DNA of 64,000 nucleotides from JBALVT01 sp965262875 (GTDB taxonomy: Bacteria; Pseudomonadota; Gammaproteobacteria; Pseudomonadales; Halieaceae), in contig OZ253569.1 of NCBI GenBank assembly GCA_965262875.1, forward strand, positions 3,782,001 through 3,846,000, given 5' to 3'. The position numbers and the translations under genes were made by a program. Below are positions 56,565 through 64,000 of this stretch, piece by piece (positions within the stretch are counted from its first letter, which is position 1; every line of letters starts with the position of its first letter). The notes below the pieces were generated by a model. It saw nothing but the letters and a program-made list of their open reading frames with translations, had not been told where the DNA came from and made no database searches.

Positions 56565-57654
56565 CATTGCGTTGCAGCTTGTATTACACGCAGGTTTTGA
56601 GAGAACATTAAGGAAAAGGAGTCGGGATTGAAGCTTCCGACAACAGCTCTTTCGCTCTAAACTCTAGTTCAATAATGAAAAAGCGACATCAAAAATCAAA
56701 AAAACCAATACAGACACCTGTGCGATTAGTGGTTTGTCAGGTATAGAATTAGTGACAAACACATTCCCCGCTCCGAAGTGTAAGATATTGGGTAAGGTAA
56801 AAATATTCTCTCGGAAAAAAGACGTACACACCTACAAAAGATACAACGAATGGGCTGCTAAAAGTTATCCACTGTCTAATAAGCTAGCCGATGAATTTGC
56901 AAGTGCGCTTCGGTATCTTAATGACAAGGAACAAGGCACAACCTGGGATAAGTTGCCGGCGGAAAATGGCGGTGTTGATTTGCTGATTGCGTTTTGCCGA
57001 GATTTGTCTGATGTCAATATGGCTAAATTGATAGCCTATGATAGAGGAGAGGATGATTTTCTTGATGAATTTGGTTATGAAGAGGAATGTAAACAAATTT
57101 GTGAATCTTTCAAAGGTAGAGATATTGATTTAGGAATAGAGCCAGTTGATTTTCTAATACTACGAAAAATTAGCGATGGTGTTCAGAAAGCTATTTTTTC
57201 CTCCTCACAACCAGTCGATCAGCTTGAGCAAGCGTCTGAAAGCTGGAACAGTGCTTGCAAAAATACGCCACCGATAACGCTTAAGCTGTTCAAAAAAGAT
57301 GATAAGGTGCCAAAATATTGTCCTCCCAGGCCGATTTCCCCCAAACAATTTGCCTTTCTTTTGCGCAAGAATTACACACGTTCAATAGATGAGAAACAAA
57401 AATCTGTACCGGGCTCGGCTTTCTCCGACATAATGGCACTATTTCTCAACGATGCTCGCACATCCGCATTGGCAAATAGGCTTCTACAGAAAATGATCAA
57501 GCAATTTGCCAACCTGCTTGAAATAATAGCGGTGGAAAAACTCAAAGGCTCGAAAAGCTCTAAAAAAATAATAAAACACCACGACGAAGCTCTTCGTGCA
57601 ATTACCGCAATGAGCTTATTACTTAACAAACTTAATCGCCAGAAGGAGGTTTAT

Positions 57655-58080
57655 ATGAAAGAGATTGCTTATAAATTAGGGCAGTTTTGTGCTGTACTTG
57701 ATGAAATTCACATTGGCTATTGCGTTAGCGAACGCCAGGGCAAGATACCCAGCCGATTGATTGGCAACCAAGCTTATGCCGCCGCCGTGGTGAATCCTAA
57801 AAAAGCACTTGAAATTACTGCTCAACGTATCGCCGTGTACGAGGCTTGGGCGAAAAAAAATAGTCGAAATGAGAATAATAAATTAAAGCCCGAGGAAAAA
57901 CGTGCTAAATATGCCTACTATTGGCTGAAAAAACACTGTGGGGAAATTCACCAGCTAATTCCTGAGAAAATTCCACGCTCGACACCTGAAAGCAAGACGG
58001 AACTCTTGCTGGGCTATTTGGCAGGTCGCCCCTTCGAAAACAAAAAACCCGCCGAACCTGCTACTTCAACCTCTGTATAG
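57655..58080 (+). CDS. cas11c: Cas11c small subunit from an internal start in cas8c
   Basis: A perfect AAGGAGGT (57643-57650) precedes ATG 57655 in frame with Cas8c, giving 141 residues starting MKEIAYKLGQFCAVLDEIHIGYC. In type I-C systems the small subunit is known to be made from such an internal start at the 3' end of cas8c. The IS lies upstream, so this coding part is intact, although IS-derived transcription now controls it. Confidence 0.75.
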   Translation: MKEIAYKLGQFCAVLDEIHIGYCVSERQGKIPSRLIGNQAYAAAVVNPKKALEITAQRIAVYEAWAKKNSRNENNKLKPEEKRAKYAYYWLKKHCGEIHQLIPEKIPRSTPESKTELLLGYLAGRPFENKKPAEPATSTSV

Positions 58081-58092
58081 GACAAAGATATT

Positions 58093-58995
58093 ATGAATAA
58101 TTCAAAAGCCCCGTTTAACCGTTGTATTGGTCTGGTTATACTGGATGTTACCATGTCGAACCCCAATGGTGACCCCGACATGGAATCTGACCCTCGAACT
58201 ATTGACTCAACCGGATTAGGCTTGATAACCCCGGTTTCTTTCAAACGCAAACTGAGGGATTTGGTGGCAGATAAGTCCCCGGTTTTTCAGGCGGCAGACG
58301 AACAATTGAATCTGGCTGACACTGACCGTGAGTTTGAAATCCTTGAGCAAAGGGGCCGCAACCGGAATGATATTATGGCACTGACAGAGGAAGAGTTCAA
58401 AAACACCTATTGGGATGCAAGGCTGTTTGGTAACACCTTCCTTGAGGGCGAAGATAAGCTTAACGAAGAACAGAAAGAGAGAAAAGAGAGCGGGGGTTAT
58501 GATCACTTTATCCGAACAGGTGTTGTGCAGGTGGGGGTTGGGTTGTCTATAGCACCTGTGGAAATTGAACGGGTGACAATGACCAACAAATCTGGCGTTG
58601 AAGCAGGCAAAGACCGGGGCATGGCACCACTGGGGTTTAGGGTGGTTCGCCATGGAATCTACACCATACCTTTTTTCGTCAATCCAAGCATCGCGCAAAA
58701 AACTGGAGCGGATAATAATGATTTGAAGTTATTCAAGTTCCTTGTTCCTCATGCTTACCAACACACCGCATCAGCGATTCGCCCTCAAGTTACGGTGCTT
58801 CATGCCTGGTTCGCTGAACATAAAAATCCATTGGGTTCTTGCCCTGATTATAAATTGATTGATGCCCTTACCCCGACCGTGAAAGAAGGCATAGAGACAC
58901 CTAGCAAAAAAGGAGATTATGAAATTCCAAATGAAACACCAAAAGACGTATTAGAACGATTTGAAGAAGTAATAGACCTTTGTGATGCCGAGTGA
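58093..58995 (+). CDS. cas7c: Cas7c (Csd2) backbone subunit
   Basis: 300 residues with the type I-C Cas7 signature IGLVILDVTMSNPNGDPDMESDPRTID and a central GVVQVGVGLSIAPVEIERVTMTNKSG. It forms the crRNA-coating filament of the complex. It follows cas8c by 12 bases and overlaps the start of cas3 by 14 bases. Intact. Confidence 0.93.
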   Translation: MNNSKAPFNRCIGLVILDVTMSNPNGDPDMESDPRTIDSTGLGLITPVSFKRKLRDLVADKSPVFQAADEQLNLADTDREFEILEQRGRNRNDIMALTEEEFKNTYWDARLFGNTFLEGEDKLNEEQKERKESGGYDHFIRTGVVQVGVGLSIAPVEIERVTMTNKSGVEAGKDRGMAPLGFRVVRHGIYTIPFFVNPSIAQKTGADNNDLKLFKFLVPHAYQHTASAIRPQVTVLHAWFAEHKNPLGSCPDYKLIDALTPTVKEGIETPSKKGDYEIPNETPKDVLERFEEVIDLCDAE

Positions 58996-61315
58996 TTTTG
59001 TTGCCCATTCGTCTCCCAAAAACGAATTGGACAAACCACCTCATTTATATTCTGATCATGTGCATGAGGTGGAGAAGCAGGGCATGGAGTATGCCCAGCA
59101 AATGTTTTGTTATTCTGGTTTGTCGGACAAAGAGACAGCCACACTGCATGCCTCGCTTCGGTTGGCTTTGCGGATACATGACATAGGCAAACTGGAACCC
59201 GGAAACCAGGAAATTTTATCTGGGCGGTCGAGTGGGCGGCTACCCTATGATCATGTTGATGGCGGGGTTGCGGTAGCACTTAGTAAACAAGACGTATTGG
59301 CAGCATGGCTTATCCGCGCACATCACGCGCCCGGCTTGGCTAGTGCTACCAAGGAACGCCTTCTCAGGAAGAGACTCCTTCCAACCACATTGCTTCGAGG
59401 GTGCAGACACTATAGAGATGATTACTCTACAGACCGCATTGAGAAACACAAACAATTTATTGAAAAATCGGATGGCTTGCGGGACGAGTTAATACGCAAA
59501 CATGAAAAATTCTGTAACTATGAATTAGCCGAAAACTGCACGGAAACACCCAAAGACGCGCTAACAACTCGGCTATTATTATCTTGTCTTGTGGACGCGG
59601 ATCACTCGGATACGGCTCGGTATTACGCAAAAAATCACAAAGAAGAACCCATTGTTCCTGCCCTTACACGATGGGATGAGCGATTAAAAAAACTTGAACA
59701 CTATATCTCGGGGCTTACTGGAGAAAATGCAGAGAGGAAAACATTGCGTGATGAGCTATTTAATCAATGCCAAACTTATTCTTCACAAGCCGGAATACTG
59801 ACTTGCTCCGCACCTGTTGGTTTAGGAAAAACCACTGCTGTTATGGCTAATATTCTTAAATGCGCAAACGATAACGGGTTACGCAGAATATTTGTCATTG
59901 CCCCATACACAAACATTATTACACAAACCGCCGACAAACTTCGCCAAACACTTGTGCTGGAGGGTGAAAATCCCAATGAAATAGTTGCCGAACACCATCA
60001 CCGCGTGGAATTCGCCAGCTCGGAGATGCGGCAATACGCATCGTTATGGAAAGCGCCGATTGTGGTAACAACCGCCGTTCAGTTTTTTGAAACACTTGCT
60101 AGTGCCTCGCCGTCTAGCGTGCGTAAATTACATGAATTGCCAGGTTCTGCAATTTTTGTGGACGAATGCCATGCGTGCGTCCCCAGCACGTTAATGAGAC
60201 AGACGTGGTATTGGATAAAGCAACTCGCCTCGTGTTGGTCATGCCATTTTGTTTTAGCTTCTGGTTCGTTAGTCAAGTTTTGGGAAAGTGCTGATATTGT
60301 TGGCGAAGAAAGCAAAACTACTGTACCAAGCCTGCTGAGTGATGACTTTTTCTACAGGGCACAATCGGCTGAGCAACACAGGGTTAAGTTTTGCACCGTC
60401 AACGATGGTTCGGCAATTACCGAGACAGAATTACTCAACATACTTTCCGAACAAGCCACAGGCTGTAGCAAACTGATTATTCTCAATACCGTGCAATCTG
60501 CCGCAGTGATAGCCAAGGCACTACAACCCCCTGAAGAAATCAATGACAGTCTTGATTTATCCGACCGGTCTGTTCTGCATCTATCGACTGCCTTGACACC
60601 GCATGACCGGGAACACATTATCGATGAACTTAAAGCACGACAGTCAGAAAGCAACGGTTGGAAAAACCGGAACTGGTATCTGGTAGCCACTAGCTGTGTT
60701 GAAGCAGGCATTGATCTTGATTTTGATTTCGGCTATAGAGAGCGTTGCTCGGTGACCAGCTTTTTGCAAACCGCAGGGCGCGTTAATCGAGAGGGGTTAA
60801 ATGATGCAAGTGCTGTTTACGACTTCATGTTGCAGGAATCCAACAAAATAGTACAACATCCAGCCTTCAAAGACTCCATCAAGGTTTTTGAAAAATATTG
60901 GGATAAGATGTTAAGGTCGGATTGCAGCTTGGATGAACTATCGACACATGCCTTGATAGCAGAGATCAGACGGCGGGAAAGCAGTGATCGGTTTGTGAGT
61001 GAATTACTTAAACGCGAGCAATGTTGTGATTTTCAGCAAGTGCAAGAGCAATTCAAAATAATCAACAGCAACACGGTCACCGTTGTTGTCGATCCTTCAC
61101 TGCAAAACCGTCTAAGCAAGGGAGTACCTATCAATTATCGAGAAATTCAAAAGCACTCTGTGCAGATTTGGAGCAATAAAATAGAAAAATACTGTTTGGA
61201 GCCATGTGGTTTTGGTCGAGATATTTATTACTGGGGATGGGGATATGATTCAAATGTGCTTGGCTATATGAAAAATTTGGATATGATAACTAAGACAGGC
61301 GGGATAGTTGTATGA
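58982..61315 (+). CDS. cas3: Cas3 HD nuclease-helicase
   Basis: 777 residues. The HD nuclease has H21-D25-H26 in HLYSDHVHEV, the HDIGKL motif at 66-71, YDHVDGG and IRAHHAPG. The helicase has Walker A CSAPVGLGKTTA at about 276-287, DECH at 393-396 and QTAGRVNREG at about 596. Motif III reads LASGS instead of the usual SAT, which may be a family variant. It unwinds and degrades the target strand recruited by Cascade. Its position after cas7c rather than before cas5c is unusual for type I-C. Confidence 0.92.
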   Translation: MMPSDFVAHSSPKNELDKPPHLYSDHVHEVEKQGMEYAQQMFCYSGLSDKETATLHASLRLALRIHDIGKLEPGNQEILSGRSSGRLPYDHVDGGVAVALSKQDVLAAWLIRAHHAPGLASATKERLLRKRLLPTTLLRGCRHYRDDYSTDRIEKHKQFIEKSDGLRDELIRKHEKFCNYELAENCTETPKDALTTRLLLSCLVDADHSDTARYYAKNHKEEPIVPALTRWDERLKKLEHYISGLTGENAERKTLRDELFNQCQTYSSQAGILTCSAPVGLGKTTAVMANILKCANDNGLRRIFVIAPYTNIITQTADKLRQTLVLEGENPNEIVAEHHHRVEFASSEMRQYASLWKAPIVVTTAVQFFETLASASPSSVRKLHELPGSAIFVDECHACVPSTLMRQTWYWIKQLASCWSCHFVLASGSLVKFWESADIVGEESKTTVPSLLSDDFFYRAQSAEQHRVKFCTVNDGSAITETELLNILSEQATGCSKLIILNTVQSAAVIAKALQPPEEINDSLDLSDRSVLHLSTALTPHDREHIIDELKARQSESNGWKNRNWYLVATSCVEAGIDLDFDFGYRERCSVTSFLQTAGRVNREGLNDASAVYDFMLQESNKIVQHPAFKDSIKVFEKYWDKMLRSDCSLDELSTHALIAEIRRRESSDRFVSELLKREQCCDFQQVQEQFKIINSNTVTVVVDPSLQNRLSKGVPINYREIQKHSVQIWSNKIEKYCLEPCGFGRDIYYWGWGYDSNVLGYMKNLDMITKTGGIVV

Positions 61316-61383
61316 ACTTGTGGATGCAGGCTGGTAATCAGTCCGTTAATCTAGATGAGATTATTCAAAAACTAAACCAATAA
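61312..61383 (+). other. Possible 23-codon ORF between cas3 and cas4
   Basis: ATG 61312 overlaps the cas3 stop (ATGA) and runs to TAA 61381-61383, beginning MNLWMQAGNQSVNLD. It may be a tail lost from Cas3 by a change near its stop codon, or chance. No family was recognised. Confidence 0.25.
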
Positions 61384-61428
61384 ACGGGCGATTTTAAATC
61401 AATTTACAAAAAATATCGGTGACCAACC

Positions 61429-62049
61429 GTGCAAAACATCTCCATCCCGATTTCCGCCCTCCAGCATTACGCCTTCTGCCCGAGGCAATGCGCCTATATC
61501 CATATCGAACGGGCGTGGATGGACAATTATCTCACCGCCAAGGGTAGCCAGCTACACGAACGGGTACATAGTAGCGAAGCGGAAACACGCGGCAATATCC
61601 GCTCTGAGCGCGGGGTACAGGTTTGCTCGGAAAAATTGGGTGTGCATGGTCAGCTTGATCTGCTGGAAATGAATCGCGATTCTGGCGCGGTCATGCCCAT
61701 TGAATACAAAAGAGGCAAACCCAAAGTGGCGGATTGTGACCGTGTTCAGCTTTGTGCCCAAGCTCTGTGTCTGGAGGAAATGACCAAGCAGCAGATAGAC
61801 AAAGCGGCAATCTGGTATTGGCAGGTTCGGCGGCGCGAATGGATTGATATTGACGATGCGCTAAGAACATCAACGCTGGCGATTATCAAGGCAACAAAAA
61901 AATTATTCGCTGCTGGAAAACTACCGCAAGCGGTTTATTCCCCCTCGTGCAAAGCCTGCTCGTTTATTGAGCGATGCTCCCCACAACACAAGGATCACAG
62001 CGGTTCGTATGTGAAAAAAATGTTTTACGATGAAGAAACTACTCAATAA
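61429..62049 (+). CDS. cas4: Cas4 spacer-end-processing nuclease
   Basis: 206 residues from GTG 61429. The iron-sulfur cysteines are C17 and C21 (FCPRQC) and the C-terminal group SPSCKACSFIERC. The RecB-like nuclease region has GQLDLLE and PIEYKRGK. It trims prespacers with Cas1-Cas2 and fixes PAM and orientation. It overlaps cas1 by 20 bases. Confidence 0.93.
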   Translation: MQNISIPISALQHYAFCPRQCAYIHIERAWMDNYLTAKGSQLHERVHSSEAETRGNIRSERGVQVCSEKLGVHGQLDLLEMNRDSGAVMPIEYKRGKPKVADCDRVQLCAQALCLEEMTKQQIDKAAIWYWQVRRREWIDIDDALRTSTLAIIKATKKLFAAGKLPQAVYSPSCKACSFIERCSPQHKDHSGSYVKKMFYDEETTQ

Positions 62050-63049
62050 TCTGTACATTACTACCGATGGTAGCTATGTGCACAAAGAACGCGAAACCAT
62101 CGTTATTGAGCAGGAAAGGAAAAAAGTATTGCAACTGCCGTTTCATGCGATTGGCAATTTGTTTTGCTTTGGCCGGGTCATGGTATCGCCTGACTTCATG
62201 GCGGCATGTGGTGAAAAAGGCATTGGACTTTCGTTCTTTACTGGATTTGGCAAGTTTCAAGGGCGGGTGCAGGGACCGCAAAGCGGCAATGTGCTGTTAC
62301 GCCGCACACAATACCGGCTGGCCGATAATGCGCCCGCCGTGTTATCGCGGCTTTTTGTAGCCGCAAAACTGACCAATAGCCGACAAATACTGATGAAACA
62401 TCAACGCAACCATGGCAACGATGATTCGATAAAGCAGGTTGTAACCATGCTCGCAGGGAGCATAAGACGGCTGGAACACCAGACCGATGTCGATCAAATA
62501 CGAGGCATAGAGGGGGATGCCGCCGCCCGCTATTTTTCCGTATTCAACCGCTTGGTGCTGGAAAGCCAGCGAAATAATTTCACATTTAGCGGCAGAACCA
62601 AAAGACCGCCGCTTGATAAAGTCAACGCACTGCTTTCATTCAGCTACACCTTGTTGACCCATGAAATCGCCTCGGCACTGCAAGGGGTGGGATTAGACCC
62701 ATACGTTGGCTTTTTACATACCGACCGCCCCGGACGGGTAAGTTTGGCACTGGACATGCTGGAAGAATTTAGAGCCTGGTGGTGTGATCGGTTCGTGCTG
62801 ACTTTAATTAACCGCAAACAAATTACATCAGCCGATTTTATAACCGAAGCCAGCGGTGCTATCAGAATGAAAGACGATGCCAGAAAAATGTTTCTTACCC
62901 AATGGCAAGAGCGAAAGCAGGAAAATTTGCAGCATCCCTATATCGGAGAGAAAATTCAGATTGGTCTGTTACCGCATGTGCAAGCGATGTTATTGGCAAA
63001 ATTTTTGCGCGATGATATGGAATGCTATCCGCCGTTTTTGGTTCGTTGA
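62030..63049 (+). CDS. cas1: Cas1 integrase
   Basis: 339 residues. The Cas1 fold is recognised from LYITTDGSYVHKERETIVIEQERK at the start, the EGDAAARYFSVFNRLV helix and LLSFSYTLLTHEIASALQGVGLDPYVGFLHTDRPGRVSLALDMLEEFR, which holds the metal-binding residues. Integrates new spacers. Intact. Confidence 0.94.
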   Translation: MKKLLNNLYITTDGSYVHKERETIVIEQERKKVLQLPFHAIGNLFCFGRVMVSPDFMAACGEKGIGLSFFTGFGKFQGRVQGPQSGNVLLRRTQYRLADNAPAVLSRLFVAAKLTNSRQILMKHQRNHGNDDSIKQVVTMLAGSIRRLEHQTDVDQIRGIEGDAAARYFSVFNRLVLESQRNNFTFSGRTKRPPLDKVNALLSFSYTLLTHEIASALQGVGLDPYVGFLHTDRPGRVSLALDMLEEFRAWWCDRFVLTLINRKQITSADFITEASGAIRMKDDARKMFLTQWQERKQENLQHPYIGEKIQIGLLPHVQAMLLAKFLRDDMECYPPFLVR

Positions 63050-63058
63050 AGAGTCGCC

Positions 63059-63352
63059 ATGTTAGTGCTGGTAACATACGACGTAAATGTAACCGAAGCT
63101 GGTGGAACCAGGCGGTTACGACACATCAGTAAACTGTGTAAAGACTATGGTATTCGCGTGCAATATTCGGTTTTCGAGTGCGAGATAACCCCAGCCCAAT
63201 GGGTGAATCTAAAATCCGCATTGCTGGAAGCCTACGATGCTAATCTCGACAGTTTGCGGTTTTATTATCTCGGCTCCAACTGGAAACGCAAAGTGGAACA
63301 TCACGGAGCAAAAGAAACGCCAGATGTGCTTCGAGATTCATTAATTGTGTGA
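63059..63352 (+). CDS. cas2: Cas2
   Basis: 97 residues with LVTYDVNVTEAGGTRRLRHISKLCKDYGIRVQYSVFECEI, typical of type I-C Cas2. It bridges two Cas1 dimers during integration. It follows cas1 by 9 bases and precedes the leader. Intact. Confidence 0.94.
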   Translation: MLVLVTYDVNVTEAGGTRRLRHISKLCKDYGIRVQYSVFECEITPAQWVNLKSALLEAYDANLDSLRFYYLGSNWKRKVEHHGAKETPDVLRDSLIV

Positions 63353-63527
63353 ACGCCAACTGTTCGTTATCATAGAATCAGTAGCCGGTTAGCGGAATCG
63401 TAACCACTTGATTTTTAATACTATAGTTTCAGGTGTGGTGTGATGTTTGCTCTTTTACAATTTGGAATTTATGGTTAGCGTTATATCGGCTATTTCTTTA
63501 ACAATAACAGTAAGATAGAATGCGACG
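63353..63527 (+). promoter_or_regulatory. CRISPR leader
   Basis: The 175-bp AT-rich stretch between cas2 and the first repeat contains no gene. The repeat strand (ending GGATTGAAAC) shows that transcription runs from this side into the array, so the promoter and the spacer-insertion signal should lie here. A leader-specific motif was not identified. Confidence 0.7.
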
Positions 63528-63694
63528 GTCGCGCCCCGCACGGGGCGCGTGGATTGAAACAACTGACTCAGGCATAACGTACATAGACGCGATCGTCGCG
63601 CCCCGCACGGGGCGCGTGGATTGAAACGAGTGAGCCTGAGGGGTTGCCTCCGAGGTGCTCAGTCGCGCCCCGCACGGGGCGCGTGGATTGAAAC
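63528..63694 (+). CRISPR. Type I-C CRISPR array, three repeats visible
   Basis: Repeat of 33 bp, with no mismatch seen between copies, at 63528-63560, 63595-63627 and 63662-63694. It has a palindromic GCGCCCCGCACGGGGCGC core and a GTGGATTGAAAC end. Spacers of 34 bp lie at 63561-63594 and 63628-63661. A third spacer would be 63695-63728. The array then meets an IS66-type end, so more repeats may lie beyond the window. The spacers do not match anything noticed within this window. Confidence 0.96.
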
Positions 63695-63728
63695 GCCGTT
63701 TAAGTAACTCGCTGGCAGCGGTATAAAG

Positions 63729-64000
63729 GTAAGCGCCCCTAAATCAGCACCTATTTTTTTGTAAGAGTTCCCGCCAGACTTTCTCCTGATAACCACACAG
63801 GAGCAAATCATGAACGATATCACTCAGCCCCAGCCACAAGGTATTGACTGGAAGCAGCAAATACAAACCTGGAAACTGTCGGGCTTGTCTCAGACCCGGT
63901 TTTGCAAACACAATCACCTGACTTACCATCGCTTTGTGTACTGGCGTCGGAAGTTTGACGATACCATCCGTGTGTCTTCTATAAAACAAGACCAAGGTGG
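63729..64000 (+). mobile_element. IS66-family element, left end (runs past the window)
   Basis: The sequence begins GTAAGCGCCCC, the usual start of IS66 ends, exactly 34 bases after the third repeat. A TnpA accessory gene follows on the same strand. The right end and target duplication are outside the window. Confidence 0.8.
63810..64000 (+). CDS. tnpA: IS66 accessory protein TnpA, partial
   Basis: ATG 63810 with CAGGAG upstream opens WKQQIQTWKLSGLSQTRFCKHNHLTYHRFVYWRRKFD, the TnpA pattern of IS66 elements (a small helix-turn-helix protein needed for transposition). It continues past the right edge. Confidence 0.85.
   Translation, partial: MNDITQPQPQGIDWKQQIQTWKLSGLSQTRFCKHNHLTYHRFVYWRRKFDDTIRVSSIKQDQG

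Larger units (their letters stand above)
55108..56667 (+). mobile_element. IS4/IS701-like element, complete, inserted in cas8c
   Basis: 1,560 bp with inverted ends CTAGAGTTTAGAG, and the 8-bp duplication TTCAATAA (55100-55107 and 56668-56675). A truncated, nearly identical copy is at 16380-18942. The transposase is intact and so is the element. Confidence 0.92.
54380..58080 (+). pseudogene. cas8c: Cas8c (Csd1) large subunit, split by an IS
   Basis: ATG 54380 begins MLNELALLKNGIEAVDPLALKRIHPSIGEPG. The frame stops at TAG 55109-55111 at the left end of an IS. The rest (LVTNTFPAPKCKILGKVKIF... to 58080) follows the right end. Removing the IS with one TTCAATAA copy rejoins them in frame as LLFNNEKATSKIKK. 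The recovered protein has a normal Cas8c length. Without an intact Cas8c, target recognition by the surveillance complex should fail. Confidence 0.92.

Overview
The window comes from a free-living-type gammaproteobacterium, most likely a marine one near Cellvibrionales/Spongiibacteraceae. That placement is inferred from gene content: the long form of PurC, a ketosteroid-dehydrogenase-like flavoprotein, acyl-CoA enzymes, a full psp stress operon and a PA0069-type radical SAM gene. No rRNA or tRNA gene was recognised. The striking theme is genome decay. About ten insertion sequences or fragments from at least eight families are present, and six genes are broken by IS insertion, frameshift or an in-frame stop.

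Layout. 1-9.2 kb: housekeeping and catabolic genes (purC, lipoprotein, sulfatase, cupin, a decayed enoyl-CoA hydratase, a phosphatase-like protein, a NUDIX protein, a flavoprotein, a membrane protein). 9.2-27.0 kb: an IS-rich zone. A leucine-rich-repeat gene is split by an IS5-type element, a pilin gene follows, and a DUF4124 gene is split by an IS21 element. Next come nested IS remnants, a LysR gene with an IS-derived tail, a class III aminotransferase and an AEC transporter, then a second, inverted IS21 copy that itself carries an ISL3 element. 27.0-27.25 kb: two long hairpins whose 22-nt loops are exact reverse complements. 27.3-38.4 kb: acyl-CoA dehydrogenase, aldehyde dehydrogenase, glycerol kinase, arfB, an SPFH/NfeD pair, an aminotransferase/semialdehyde dehydrogenase operon and a LuxR regulator. 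37.3-40.4 kb: pspF and a sigma-54 psp operon with an extra small membrane gene. 40.5-51.9 kb: hydrolases, the formaldehyde detoxification pair frmA-fghA, a radical SAM gene whose LexA box has been split by an IS1595 element, a nucleoside-recognition membrane protein, a universal stress protein, ppk1 with an in-frame stop, and a DUF808 protein.

53.7-64 kb: a type I-C CRISPR-Cas locus ordered cas5c-cas8c-cas7c-cas3-cas4-cas1-cas2-array. cas8c is interrupted by an IS with an 8-bp target duplication, so full Cas8c cannot be made. A strong internal Shine-Dalgarno and ATG for the Cas11c small subunit survive downstream. After three repeats the array runs into the end of an IS66-type element, so the locus is damaged at both ends. 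Adaptation genes (cas4, cas1, cas2), cas7c, cas5c and cas3 look intact.

The best candidates for something not previously described are the split LexA box, the paired hairpins with complementary loops, the additional small gene leading the psp operon, and the combination of a broken cas8c with a preserved internal cas11c.
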